NCBI GenBank assembly: GCA_002342805.1
Contig: DDQW01000047.1
Location: 1-39,062 of the forward strand
DNA: 39,062 nt
Reading direction: 5' to 3'
Origin: Clostridiales bacterium UBA2432
Lineage (GTDB): Bacteria > Bacillota > Clostridia > Lachnospirales > Vallitaleaceae
Shown here: positions 16,556-26,900 of the stretch, in pieces
Position numbering within the stretch: position 1 is the stretch's first letter
How the letters are laid out: every line of letters starts with the position of its first letter
The notes under the pieces: generated by a model
Database searches by the model: none
What the model was told of the DNA's origin: nothing
The model's input: the letters and a program-made list of their open reading frames with translations, nothing else
Program-made: the position numbers and the translations under genes

Positions 16556-17731
16556 CTACTCTTGATCAAGACGAATATTTCTAAAAACAATGAGCGAAAG
16601 AAAAATTGCAGCTATGGGAAATAAGACCGAAATACCATAAAAGGTTTTATAAGTAAATGTTCCTATAATAATCCCCCCCAGTATTGATCCTATACTAAAG
16701 CCTAGATCTATAGAGCTAAAAAACGTAGAAGAAGCAGCCCCTCTCCTGTCATATGGTGCAAAAGACATAATAAGGACATTCATCGTTGCTATATTGATTC
16801 CAAAACCCGTACCGTAAAGAACTGCTGCTAAGAAAAAAATCAGGCTACTATCTGCTAGAAAAAGCAAAAATAAAGCTGAACTAAAGACACATAATCCCGG
16901 AATGAGCAAACTCAACGGATTCTTTATCCGGTCAATAATTTTTCCAACAAATATATTGGCCACAAACATAGTCAAGGCCTGAATTGTATAGAACCATCCT
17001 ACGTTTTCAACGCCTATACTCCTCCCATATGATGGAAGAAATACAATAACAGCATTTCCGGTCATAATAATCAATTGTACAAGACTAGGTAAAAATGCTT
17101 TTTTTTCATAAAACTTCCAAAAAATACTGCCTTCATAATTTTTTTTGCCTATAAGAAGGGGAGATTCTTCTACAACTTCGTAAGAAATTGTAGAAACAAA
17201 GAAAATCGCTAGCCCAAATATTAGGATCGCTCCCATCCAAGACCACGTATAATTATCTCCATAAATTAATTCAATACCAATAATAGGACCAATCGCTGCT
17301 GCTAACACAGAAGCGATTCCAAAATAAGACATGCCACTTTTTAATTTTGATTTGGGAAGAACATCTGCCGCTATAGCCATCTGCGCAGTTGTTGCACCTG
17401 AAATCCCAAATCCTTGTATAAGTCGCATAGCGATTATCGCAAAGGTCACTGGTATAACATTAATACCGATCATTCCAAGAATCATTATAAAAGCGCCAAG
17501 AATCAACACCATTTTCTTACTCCACCGGTCCGCAAGGATACCTCCGAAAGGTCGCATAATCATAGCCGCTAATGCTGATAATGATGTCGCAATACCTAAA
17601 ACCGAAGGATTCTTACCTAAATTATCTAGATATAGTGGAAGTACAACCATTATAATCTGATTTCCTGTCATCACTAGGACAGTCGTAATAAAAATTCTAA
17701 TAAAATTTTTGTTAAATATTCTTTCTGACAT
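16556..17731 (-). CDS. Major facilitator superfamily transporter
   Basis: This 391-residue membrane protein has about 12 predicted helices. MFS motif A between helices 2 and 3 is visible as GGILADRWSKK, and RLIQGFGISGATTAQMA in helix 4 is typical of drug-efflux or small-molecule exporters, though sugar or metabolite transport cannot be excluded. I use the ATG at 17731 behind GGAGG; a start 11 codons upstream is possible but has a poorer site. It follows the SNF2 helicase gene by 40 bp on the same strand and is probably read from it. Its relation to the downstream ABC module is unclear, since a long hairpin separates them. Confidence 0.9.
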   Translation of the reverse strand: MSERIFNKNFIRIFITTVLVMTGNQIIMVVLPLYLDNLGKNPSVLGIATSLSALAAMIMRPFGGILADRWSKKMVLILGAFIMILGMIGINVIPVTFAIIAMRLIQGFGISGATTAQMAIAADVLPKSKLKSGMSYFGIASVLAAAIGPIIGIELIYGDNYTWSWMGAILIFGLAIFFVSTISYEVVEESPLLIGKKNYEGSIFWKFYEKKAFLPSLVQLIIMTGNAVIVFLPSYGRSIGVENVGWFYTIQALTMFVANIFVGKIIDRIKNPLSLLIPGLCVFSSALFLLFLADSSLIFFLAAVLYGTGFGINIATMNVLIMSFAPYDRRGAASSTFFSSIDLGFSIGSILGGIIIGTFTYKTFYGISVLFPIAAIFLSLIVFRNIRLDQE

Positions 17732-17771
17732 GGCCCCTCCATTGATACAATAATTTGCTCCCACCTATAAA

Positions 17772-20700
17772 TCACTTTAACAATTCTAACAAATCTTCCT
17801 TAGAGAAGGTTGCCATACTTATACCCTCACCATTTAGGACTTCTTCGGCTAAGGCATTTTTCTTCTCTTGAAGGTCAACAATTTTTTCTTCAATGGTATC
17901 TTTCACAATCAGTTTATAGACACTGACAACATTGTCTTGTCCGATACGATGGGCTCGGTCTGTCGCCTGGTTTTGAACAGCAACATTCCACCAAGGGTCA
18001 AAATGAATGACAATATCTGCTGCTGTAAGATTGAGTCCGGTTCCTCCCGCTTTTAAGGAAATGCAGAAAACCGATGTATCATCTGCATTAAAGGCATCTA
18101 CCATTTCAGAGCGTTTTGATTTACTGGTCGCACCTGTTAGGACATAGTAACTGATCTTTTCTTTTTCCATTCCTTGTGTCAATATCTCAATCATGGATGT
18201 AAATTGAGAAAATAAAAGTATCTTATGTCCACCTTCAACCGCTTCATGAATTAGATCCATGCAGGCTTCTACTTTTGCCGATCTTGCCTTATAATCTTCA
18301 TACAAAAGACTTGGATCACAACAGATTTGACGCAGTTTTGTCAGTTCAGCTAAAATTTGAAGTTTTCCTTGGGTAAATTCTTCAGTGGACTGTTTCGTAA
18401 GCATCATCTTCATCAGATTCACTCTAGCATCATAAAGCTGCTTCTGTTCTGATTCCATCTTGACATATAAATTTTCTTCCAATTTATCCGGCAAGTCCAA
18501 CAACACATTTTTCTTAAGCCTACGAAGGACAAAAGGAGTAATCATCTTCTGCAGGCGCTTCATTGTGCCTTGATCTTGTCCTTGAACCGTGGGCAATTCA
18601 ATCTCTTTCTTAAACTTAGTATAGCTATATAAAAAACCAGGCATTAAATAATCGAATATACTCCACAGTTCACTTAAACGATTCTCAATCGGCGTCCCGG
18701 TAAGGGCAAGTTTACATCCTGCCTGAACAATCTTAACCGCCTTGGCCGCCTGTGTATTATGATTTTTAATATACTGGGCTTCATCAATAATCATGGTATG
18801 AAAATTTAAAGCTTGATAATAGGTAATATCACGCTTGAGTAAGTCATAAGAGGTAATAAGTATCTCATGGTTTTGACTTTCCATTATCATATCTTCACGT
18901 TCACTAGCTGTTCCCACAACCATGGTAGACAATAAATCCGGCGCAAATTTCATAAATTCATTTTTCCAGTTATAGACAAGAGAAGCCGGACTGACAATTA
19001 AGATTTTTTGATTGCTGCCAGCAAGCATATTCTCTTGTTCACTTAAAATATAAGTAATAATTTGCAATGACTTTCCAAGTCCCATATCATCAGCTAAAAT
19101 ACCTCCAAAACCATTGGCACGAAGGGTCTTTAACCACAAGAATCCTGATTTTTGATATTCTCTTAAAATTGGTTCTACTTCACTCGGCAATTCAAAATCA
19201 CTGTCTTCCACCGTTTTCATATTTCGAATAAGGGCTTTAAACTCTTTATTGCGAGATACTGCAATTGACTGATCTTCCTTGAGCTGTTCATCTAAATAAA
19301 GGGCTCGGTATTTCGGCAACTTAAGGGTCTCTTGTCGCAACTGACTTTCAGTAAGTTTTAATCCTTCTTTTAGTTCATACAAAGAACCTAATTCTTCGCC
19401 ATCAACATGAATAAAAGAACCGTCCTTAAGGCGATAATAATGTTTTTTTGGACTATATTTTGAAAGAATTTCAATCAAAACGTCTTTAGGCAAATCTTCA
19501 GATTGTATTGTGAGTTCTAATATATCACTTTCAACGGAAACGCCGACAGAAACTTTGGACTTATAGACAACATTCATTCTCTTTAGCCGGTCTGTTACAT
19601 AGACATCTCCTAATGCCTTAAAGTTTTCAATACCTTGAACAAGGAGTTCATATATTCTGTTCTCATCGTCTAATATCTCTAATTCTTGACTTTTAGGATT
19701 AAAATGATTAAAAAAGGGGGAAACAGTCTGATTGACCTCTGCTTCCTTATAAGGATCTCGAATAACTTTTGTCGTTTGACGATCATATAGATTCACCTTA
19801 TCGGCACCGTAAGTCACAAGTATCTTACAGGTTACACAATCTCGGTCTGGTGTATCTAGATATATTTCAAAACTTGCTAAATTTGATGCATAATCGTCTT
19901 CATTAAAGTTTTTCCGTTCAATCTTATAATGTACCTTAAGTTTAGGAAGCAAATCTCGGCAAAAAATCTTTAAATCTTCATTAAGAATAAAAAGTTTGGC
20001 TTCTTCTAAGTAATTCAGACAATTCTGAAACTCTTTAATGGGTTCAAGGTTACGTGCGTCTTCTGTATATATTTTTCCCTTGTGAAAATACACATACTGT
20101 CGTTCATCCGTATAGGCATTAACACGCTCTGCAATGATTTCTGCCCCTTTTTCCTTACCTGTGACTTTCATTTTACGTTGGAGTTTATCTTTTGAATATG
20201 TCCAGATGTTATTGGTCTCCCCAATTAAATCTAGATGTATCGTTCTATTTTTGATGCTTTCAAAAACTTCAATGAGTTCCTCCAAGGATAAGCGAATAGA
20301 ACGGTTGCTACCTTCATAATATCTATGATAGGACTCCATATATCGTTTTTCACCGATATCGGTTATTAAGCTTGCTAAGGCCTTTGAATCCTCATCGAAG
20401 GCATCCATCGTGTGAAGGAACTTAAGTTTCTTACCATATTGTATATAGCGTTTTGAACGAATGGCATTGGCAAAGTCAATGATATTCTTGACCACATACA
20501 TTTGATCTTCCCCAACTTTTAGCTCAATCTCTGCTCCATGATGATCACATTTAAAGTACGCTTCCAAATGAATATTTCCCATCTGATTATCGGTAAATAC
20601 CGGAATCTGAACAGGATTTGATACGGACACCAAAAGTTGCTTAAGTTCCGGTGTTGTTTGACGGGGAGGACTATATGGACTTGGTGCATTCATCGGGATA

Positions 20701-21011
20701 TAATTATCCTCTGTATGGGCAATATATTCAAGAAGTGCTGCCACACAGTGTTTACATATTCCATCATAAGAACTAAAAGCAGGGCATTCACAATAAATAT
20801 CATCAAGCTCATCTTCCTCATGATCATATAAAAAATCAACCTGGTAGCGTTTACGACCACTTCCTTGAACCAAGGCATTTACTTTGGTTAGAATCGAATT
20901 CGAATCCGAATCCACGTCCAAAGCAAGTACATGATTTTGATGATATAAATTTATGCCTCTAGCATAGCTTCTATAATTTGTCAGTTCTTGAATTCTAGCA
21001 CGTTCAATCAT
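17772..21011 (-). CDS. SWIM zinc-finger SNF2-family DNA helicase/ATPase
   Basis: The 1079-residue protein is a bacterial SNF2/Rad54-type ATPase that should move along double-stranded DNA in the cytoplasm. Near the N-terminus C74-x-C76 and C86-x-H88 form a SWIM zinc finger. The middle (about 200-600) matches the bacterial SNF2-associated region. The ATPase core follows: Walker A in DDMGLGKSLQI, the DEAQ box in MIIDEAQYIKN, LALTGTPIENR, then the helicase C domain with KILLFSQFTSM, GGTGLNLTAADIVIHFDPWW and the DRAHRIGQ motif. All key residues are present. GGAGG lies 8 bases before the ATG. The cellular role of this class is not well defined (repair or transcription are suggested); nothing nearby indicates a phage-defence system. 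Confidence 0.94.
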   Translation of the reverse strand: MIERARIQELTNYRSYARGINLYHQNHVLALDVDSDSNSILTKVNALVQGSGRKRYQVDFLYDHEEDELDDIYCECPAFSSYDGICKHCVAALLEYIAHTEDNYIPMNAPSPYSPPRQTTPELKQLLVSVSNPVQIPVFTDNQMGNIHLEAYFKCDHHGAEIELKVGEDQMYVVKNIIDFANAIRSKRYIQYGKKLKFLHTMDAFDEDSKALASLITDIGEKRYMESYHRYYEGSNRSIRLSLEELIEVFESIKNRTIHLDLIGETNNIWTYSKDKLQRKMKVTGKEKGAEIIAERVNAYTDERQYVYFHKGKIYTEDARNLEPIKEFQNCLNYLEEAKLFILNEDLKIFCRDLLPKLKVHYKIERKNFNEDDYASNLASFEIYLDTPDRDCVTCKILVTYGADKVNLYDRQTTKVIRDPYKEAEVNQTVSPFFNHFNPKSQELEILDDENRIYELLVQGIENFKALGDVYVTDRLKRMNVVYKSKVSVGVSVESDILELTIQSEDLPKDVLIEILSKYSPKKHYYRLKDGSFIHVDGEELGSLYELKEGLKLTESQLRQETLKLPKYRALYLDEQLKEDQSIAVSRNKEFKALIRNMKTVEDSDFELPSEVEPILREYQKSGFLWLKTLRANGFGGILADDMGLGKSLQIITYILSEQENMLAGSNQKILIVSPASLVYNWKNEFMKFAPDLLSTMVVGTASEREDMIMESQNHEILITSYDLLKRDITYYQALNFHTMIIDEAQYIKNHNTQAAKAVKIVQAGCKLALTGTPIENRLSELWSIFDYLMPGFLYSYTKFKKEIELPTVQGQDQGTMKRLQKMITPFVLRRLKKNVLLDLPDKLEENLYVKMESEQKQLYDARVNLMKMMLTKQSTEEFTQGKLQILAELTKLRQICCDPSLLYEDYKARSAKVEACMDLIHEAVEGGHKILLFSQFTSMIEILTQGMEKEKISYYVLTGATSKSKRSEMVDAFNADDTSVFCISLKAGGTGLNLTAADIVIHFDPWWNVAVQNQATDRAHRIGQDNVVSVYKLIVKDTIEEKIVDLQEKKNALAEEVLNGEGISMATFSKEDLLELLK

Positions 21012-21056
21012 TCGTCATTCCTCCGAAAATACTCAATCAAAAAATCAATTAGCTTT

Positions 21057-21085
21057 AGTATATCGCACATAAAAAGAATCGACAA
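21057..21085 (-). promoter_or_regulatory. Possible promoter of the SNF2-MFS genes, inside the preceding hairpin
   Basis: On the minus strand TTGTCG (21085-21080), a 17-base spacer and TATACT (21062-21057) lie just upstream of the SNF2 gene. The -35 box falls inside one arm of the terminator hairpin of the preceding operon. Confidence 0.4.
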
Positions 21086-21120
21086 TAGCTGTTGGCTATT
21101 GTCGATTCTTTTTTATGTGC
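21065..21120 (-). terminator. Strong terminator hairpin overlapping the 3' end of the BKACE gene
   Basis: Arms 21065-21089 and 21095-21120 pair over about 25 bp with one extra base, around a 5-base loop. The core 15-bp stem is followed on the minus strand by TTTTT. The upstream arm includes the last codons and stop of the BKACE gene. It closes the large second carbohydrate module. Confidence 0.88.
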
Positions 21121-21911
21121 ATTATTTCGCGTGCTTCATCTGGGGTTGCTACATCCAAATCGAGTAATTGTATGATATCGACTAGTTTTTTGACTAATTC
21201 ATAATTGTAGCTGGCCTGCTTATTATCTTCCAGATAATGGCTGTCTTCAAATCCGATGCGTATGAGAGAAGCTCCCATGGCTAAGGCTGTTGTCAAAAAT
21301 TGCCAATCTTGTCTTCCATAATGTGTGACTCCCCATAAAGCGTCTTTGGGTACAAAGGATCGAAATGCATATAAGTTTTCTAGTGTCGCCTGCATACCGC
21401 CTTTGTGACCAAATACAAGATTATAGAGCATGGGTTTTTTAAAACGTGTTCGTCCTTCTTGACTCAATTGTTCTACAGCTTGAATCATTCCGATGTCAAA
21501 CACCTCTATTTCCGGATATATATCACGACTATAGACTGCATCAGCGCAATAGCGAATGTCGTCAAAGGAATTTTTATAGATATATTCGCCTAGGTTGGTC
21601 GAACCGCCGTTAAGGGAAGCTGTTTCTACTCGATGATAGGTTAATGGCAGACAACGTTCTTCAATGGTCATCTCTGAAATCCCTCCGGTTGACGCCTGTA
21701 CAACCACATCTGTCTCTTTTAATATTTCCTCAAAGCAGTCCACGAAAAAACGAATATCTGACGACAATTCTCCTGTTTGACGTCTTGAATGCAAATGACA
21801 CATGGACGCCCCCGCTTCAACACTTTTTCTCACATCTTCAGCTAAATTGTCCCGCTCAATAGCATTGCCGGCTTGTACCGGCGCCAGCGATATTATTATT
21901 TTTCTTTTCAT
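21096..21911 (-). CDS. Beta-keto acid cleavage enzyme (BKACE, 3-keto-5-aminohexanoate cleavage family)
   Basis: The 271-residue protein belongs to PF05853. Known members are zinc-dependent TIM-barrel enzymes that cleave a beta-keto acid with acetyl-CoA, giving acetoacetate and a new acyl-CoA; many different keto acids are used across the family. The metal-binding pair is visible as H39 and H41 in CHLHSRRQTGE, and the Arg and Glu of the active site in LIRIGFEDSHYL near 220, followed by the usual VATPDEAREI C-terminus. The second active-site loop QASTGG is present. It is the last gene of the second module, 39 bp after the acid-sugar kinase, which suggests it handles a product of that pathway. 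Its natural substrate is unknown. Confidence 0.9.
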   Translation of the reverse strand: MKRKIIISLAPVQAGNAIERDNLAEDVRKSVEAGASMCHLHSRRQTGELSSDIRFFVDCFEEILKETDVVVQASTGGISEMTIEERCLPLTYHRVETASLNGGSTNLGEYIYKNSFDDIRYCADAVYSRDIYPEIEVFDIGMIQAVEQLSQEGRTRFKKPMLYNLVFGHKGGMQATLENLYAFRSFVPKDALWGVTHYGRQDWQFLTTALAMGASLIRIGFEDSHYLEDNKQASYNYELVKKLVDIIQLLDLDVATPDEAREIMHIKKNRQ

Positions 21912-21950
21912 CTTATGGCATCCTTTTCCTTGTCTAGAGTGGTCTAGTTG

Positions 21951-23285
21951 TTAAATAATGGTTTCAATAATTTCTTTAAGCGTTTCCCGTTCTCCTACAT
22001 TTCCCGGGAAAATTATATAGGGCATATTAGGGAATTTACTTTCAGGATCGGTTTTCCAAACAGGAACTCCCGGTTTTACTTGACCCATGACGAGAGCTTT
22101 TTTGACCTGAAGTGCTTTGGTCCCGACATCACTTGAGGTAATACCGCCTTTTGCTAAAATAAAACTAGGTTTAATACTTAATCGTCCAACAATACTCGTG
22201 ACTGCATCTGAGATTTCAACCGAGGCCTTTAAGATTTCTTCACGGTTATGCGTCTCTAGTTCAACTGGCTTTCTGCTTGTATAAACAACCGTCGTTTTCT
22301 TTTGGACAATATTTTTTTCGACCTTCTGAATAATCCGGTCCACTTCGCTTCTTAAGCCACCTTCAACCTTTACCCTATCTGCATTAAATTCAATATAATC
22401 TAAATCAAGTTTTGAGGCTTTCAAGGCGATTAACTGTTCCGTTGTTTTATTCACATGCGATCCTATTAAAACGAGGCCACCGGATTCTAGATTATCATCA
22501 ATCAAATCCGTACGCGTCAGTAGTTTTTGGTCAGATATATTTCCAAGTACCTTAGGAAATCCCGCCGCTGAACGCACGATAAATCGTTTTCCGCTTTTTA
22601 ATGCACGAGTAAATGCCGTCATAAAGGTTTGAAGTTCATGATAATTTGTGGCATCGACAATGACTTTATTAAAACTGTGCACCTGCCTCAATGTATTAAA
22701 AATCGTCTCTATATTTTTCGCCCTTAATAATTCAACATCGATGTAGGTGCATGTGCTTGCCGGATAACGGCCCTTTGTTTTTTCTTCGATAAAAGCACCT
22801 AACTCAGAGGCTTCATAGCCAAAAGTTTTGTCTTTGGCAAATTCAGATTCAGCTACAGGAAGTCGTTGCCCATCCTCTTGAATGTAATGAATGCCATGCT
22901 CCGTTATTCGTCCGCCTTCTAGAAAAAAGGGACAGAAAATTTCACCATCATAGCTAATATCATCGCCTTCAAGGGCATCGCGGAGGGTTTCTGTTTCAAA
23001 GGGGTAGTGACCACGGAGCGTCGAATCACCTCGTGAAATAACAATATATTCTTTCCCGGATTCTTGAGCGACTTGCTTAATCTTCTCACCAATTTCTTGA
23101 TGCACTTGAATCGTTTTTTCTTCACTAAAACTTCGTGAATTTGTTAAAATAAAAAACAGGTTATTGGCATCTTGAAACGCTTTTCGAATTGTTTCAAGAT
23201 GCCAGTCCGTGTAAACGTAGATATCATGAACGGTCTGAATCCCTGTCGGATCATCATCTAAAACGATAATTTTCATATCCTTCAT
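21951..23285 (-). CDS. Four-carbon acid sugar kinase family protein (DUF1537)
   Basis: The 444-residue protein has the N-terminal substrate domain (about 1-235; DDDPTGIQTVHD and SRGDSTLRGHYPFE) and the C-terminal nucleotide-binding domain (about 255-440; LVLIGSHVNKTT, AKGGITSSDVG, GQVKPGVPVW and FPGNVGE). Characterised members phosphorylate acid sugars such as erythronate, threonate or 3-oxo-tetronate with ATP, in the cytoplasm. The usual partners of those pathways (a tetronate dehydrogenase, PdxA2 or an OtnC-type aldolase) are absent; instead it sits between a racemase-like gene (1-bp gap) and a BKACE gene, so the substrate may well differ. AAAGGAG precedes the ATG at 23285. Confidence 0.92.
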   Translation of the reverse strand: MKDMKIIVLDDDPTGIQTVHDIYVYTDWHLETIRKAFQDANNLFFILTNSRSFSEEKTIQVHQEIGEKIKQVAQESGKEYIVISRGDSTLRGHYPFETETLRDALEGDDISYDGEIFCPFFLEGGRITEHGIHYIQEDGQRLPVAESEFAKDKTFGYEASELGAFIEEKTKGRYPASTCTYIDVELLRAKNIETIFNTLRQVHSFNKVIVDATNYHELQTFMTAFTRALKSGKRFIVRSAAGFPKVLGNISDQKLLTRTDLIDDNLESGGLVLIGSHVNKTTEQLIALKASKLDLDYIEFNADRVKVEGGLRSEVDRIIQKVEKNIVQKKTTVVYTSRKPVELETHNREEILKASVEISDAVTSIVGRLSIKPSFILAKGGITSSDVGTKALQVKKALVMGQVKPGVPVWKTDPESKFPNMPYIIFPGNVGERETLKEIIETII

Positions 23286-23286
23286 G

Positions 23287-23961
23287 TTAAAGAACTCCTT
23301 TTGATTTTAAGGCATCTCTTAATGCTTTTGCTCCAAACCTCGGACTAGATAAAACCTTCATATTACATTGTTTTGCAATATAGTCTTCACAGTATGCCAT
23401 AGATCCTTGTGCAAATAAGAGGACGTCAACCTGGGATTTCATGGCATTTGCTTTCTCTAGCATTTTTGCCTTAAAGCTTGTCTGGTCAAGTCCAAATGCA
23501 CCTTCAATCAGACCATCGACTAATTCTACATCTGCGCCTATTTCTCTTGCAACCCGATATAGGGTATTTTTTGTCGGATTAAGCGTTGACGAAAGCGTGG
23601 CCATGACGCCAATCCGCTTTCCGCTTCGAACCGCCTCCCGGCACATTTCTTCGTCAACTCGAACAATGGGAACCCCAATGTATTTTGAAAGTTTTTGTGC
23701 AGCATCGGCGACTTCTCCCACAGAAGAACATAGATTTATAATTGCTTCTGCATCCTCTTGTACCGCTTGCATATAGATGCTTATGAGTCTGGCTGCTGCT
23801 TTTGCCGGAACTTTTCCTGCCTCAATCGCATCCTTTAATATGGAAGCGTCTTCATAGCTTATTAACTCAATATCCTCACCAATTTGCTTGCGGATTTCTC
23901 TTTCAACCGTTTCAATAAGTTCAGGGGTTGTACTTGTGTATACTAAAGCTACTTTCATCAT
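23287..23961 (-). CDS. Asp/Glu/hydantoin racemase-superfamily protein lacking the second catalytic cysteine
   Basis: The 224-residue protein has the PF01177 fold. The first-half active-site Cys is C78 in INLCSSVGEVAD, but at the second site, where racemases have a Cys in a GCT-like motif, it reads LLFAQGSMA (Ala184). A two-base racemisation by a Cys pair is therefore unlikely; one-Cys members of the superfamily act as decarboxylases or isomerases (for example arylmalonate decarboxylase, although its Cys is on the other side). Other conserved parts are VRVDEEM and ATLSSTLNPT. The ATG overlaps the stop of the upstream glycosidase as ATGA, so translation is coupled. With the kinase and BKACE genes it probably acts on an acidic sugar or keto acid. 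Confidence 0.85.
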   Translation of the reverse strand: MMKVALVYTSTTPELIETVEREIRKQIGEDIELISYEDASILKDAIEAGKVPAKAAARLISIYMQAVQEDAEAIINLCSSVGEVADAAQKLSKYIGVPIVRVDEEMCREAVRSGKRIGVMATLSSTLNPTKNTLYRVAREIGADVELVDGLIEGAFGLDQTSFKAKMLEKANAMKSQVDVLLFAQGSMAYCEDYIAKQCNMKVLSSPRFGAKALRDALKSKGVL

Positions 23962-26900
23962 TGACTCCTTTCTTTACTGATTCCAAACGAGACAAAATTA
24001 TATTGGTCTGTCCAGTAGTTTTTGTCTCGGTCAAAAATTTCTGTTGCATCGGCTTCCGATTTTCGCTCGACCCAGCTCCATTTGCCGGTAAAACTTTCCG
24101 GTCCGACATTATAGCATTCACCGTGAATATGATGATGTGGACCAAATAGATTACGGTTGGATGCATACAATTTAAGTTGGAGTTTGTTTTTTCCCTCGTG
24201 TATATAGTCTGTAACATCGATTTGATATGGTGCCCAATAAGATTTTTTGACCAATTGACCATTCATATAGACATGAATCATTGGTGCCCTTTGACCGGAT
24301 AAATCAAGTATATACCGGCATGACTCTTCTTTTCCTATTTCAAGATCTTGTTCTAGTATCATGGTTCCGGCAAAAAACAGAAATCCTTGTTGGGTCAACT
24401 CAAGTGAATGCATGGTTGAAGGCAACTTACTGATATAAAAAGGACCGGATGTAGACAAGACATGGCGTTGGCCTTCGACATAATCATCCTCACTAAATAC
24501 ACCAAAATCACCCACTAAATATATATTTTCCAGTTCAACATCATAGGTAATTTTATTTTTTTCTGTTTCATAGACACCTTCTCCATACAGAACATCATAG
24601 ACTTTTTGTGGCTGTTTAAACTGTGTTGATAATTGGATGGTGTTTTTTCCTTGGCATAAATAGGGGTTTATCTGCATTTTTCTAAACGAAGTATCTTTCC
24701 AGTATCCCTGGTCCTCGACTTGAATCGCCATTTCATTAATACTGATGTCATATTTAATAATATCTTCAACAACCAACTCAATGGATTGAATCATTTGCAT
24801 TTGTGTACGAATATCCACTTCAAAGAACATATCAATCTGGCATGGTCCTTGTAAATCCATCAGTTTTTTCTGCAGTGCTATGACGGATATAGGACCTTCT
24901 ACTTGGCCCCCATCAATGCGATAACGACACATATCAAGTGTCAGGGCATTATTGTCGATTTGAGTCAACGTCCATTCCGACTGAAATTCAATCACGTTCT
25001 GACGAGTGTTTTGAGCCTGGCATAAAATGACCTTTGACTGCATGGGATAAAACGTTTCCTTAAATTGGGTAGATCCGTCCTGAACTTGGGTGTGCATTGA
25101 TGTATGTAGTCCTGAATTCATATCTAGTGCAACAAGATCTACTTCCTGATTATACAAGGTAATCTGTGCGGGATATGTTTTTTCCTTGCTCAGATTCACC
25201 ATATAAAGAAGTAGCCCTTCCTTGGTCTGACGAATTTGGTAATGTATATCTGATATTTGTTCCTCGCTATTTTCAATAGAAATATGTACAGTCCCATGTG
25301 TTAACATCATTTCACGTATCCTGTCAAGTTCAATATATATGAACTTCTCCTTCAACGCCTCCAACTTTTCTGATGCTCCATTGGTAAATTCAAGCTCATG
25401 CCCCATTGAATAGACCCTACCACCATTTTCTATAAAAACTTCCAGTAGCTTCAGCGTTTCTTGATCCATTGAATACATTAAGGGAAGAATAACCGTCTTA
25501 TAGGTCACTTTGCCCACACGCAGTTTTTTTCCCTCCACCTTGCCATGTTTTGCAAGAATCGTTTCGTCACCTAAATGATAACTGATATGGTCTTCCGATA
25601 AACGCGTACAAGCATGCGTCAATTGATCATCTAATCGGCGTATTTTTGATGTTCGCGTTCCGTCATAGGCAATATATCCGCTTCGCATGGGGTGTAACAA
25701 AAGGGCATCTGCCATTTGTTCTCCCTCTGACAAAATAATATTTAACCGCCCTAGATAATCATTAAAAACTTTATATTCTTCCCACCATGTTTGCTGTAGA
25801 AAAAGTGACGGCGGATAATCCCGTTTTCTTACACCTCGAATCGTATATCCCTCTAAATGCTGGCAAATTCGATTAACACCATTGACATACTGCCATTCTG
25901 CAATCCATTTGAGTTCTTCCAAAGACACATCCCAGCCACATAATGCAAACGATTCCGATAAAACGGTTTTATTACCTAATTGAGCCGCAACAGAACCAAC
26001 CTGTTTGGCAATCACCGGTGAAGCAATGGGACGCCGTAGCCAGTCAATCCCAGGCATATGCATATATTCATAAAAGGGCATTACTCCTGCGGTGCTTGTC
26101 ATCTGACTAAAGATACTTTCTTCCATCATCAAATGTCCCGTTAGTTTGACCTTATGTTCTTCACACCAGTTATAAAGGGTTTCCATATAGGAATGGACAA
26201 ATAAATCATTGACAGTTACCCAAAAATCATACCTGTATTTCGCATAATTTTCTGTATCTAAAAAAAGTGCCGGCAAAAAATCGACAATATCATATCCATA
26301 CTTCTTCAAAAAAGTTTTCGGCAAAGAGTCTGACCATGCCAAGTCCCCAAAACGGTCACAGGATAATCGAGGCTCATCTGTGAAAAACCCTTTGACCGTT
26401 TTTCCGAATTTATCGCCAAAACGCTTATAATATTCATCATGGGTTGTTTGAGTAAAAGCTTCTATGGCTTCTTTATTTAATGTATCCACATAATAAGGAT
26501 TGTTTTTTTTGATGACAAGGCAGAGTTCTTCCTCTGACTCAAGAGATAGATCATCCGAATCGACTCTTGAAAACACATTTTCTGACGGCTTATATTTATA
26601 CATGCCTATAATGTTTTTTCCATGGGCATCAAGAAGTCCTTGTATGTCTTCTACTGATTTCACTCGATGCATTTGCATATATTTTGCATGAAAATCCTCC
26701 GATATAGCAGGTACTCGGCCACCGGCAAATCCACTGGGCCATCCTTCTTCATCATAGATCCACGCCTCCATATTTAGCTCTTGGGCTTTTTCGATTCCCG
26801 CTTCAATACATTTATACCATTCTTCACTGAGATACTCTGTTCGAAGCCCTGATCTAGCATGCATAAAAAAACCACCAAGGCCTTGCTCATGCATTTGACT

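Noticed and set aside
17772..21011. SNF2 helicase as part of a phage-defence island
   Set aside because: No nuclease, methylase, phospholipase-type or other defence partner lies next to it; its neighbours are an MFS transporter and metabolic genes.
23921..24262. Open frame of 113 codons on the minus strand at the hydrolase/racemase junction
   Set aside because: It is in another frame of two well-supported genes and has no ribosome binding site or recognisable sequence.
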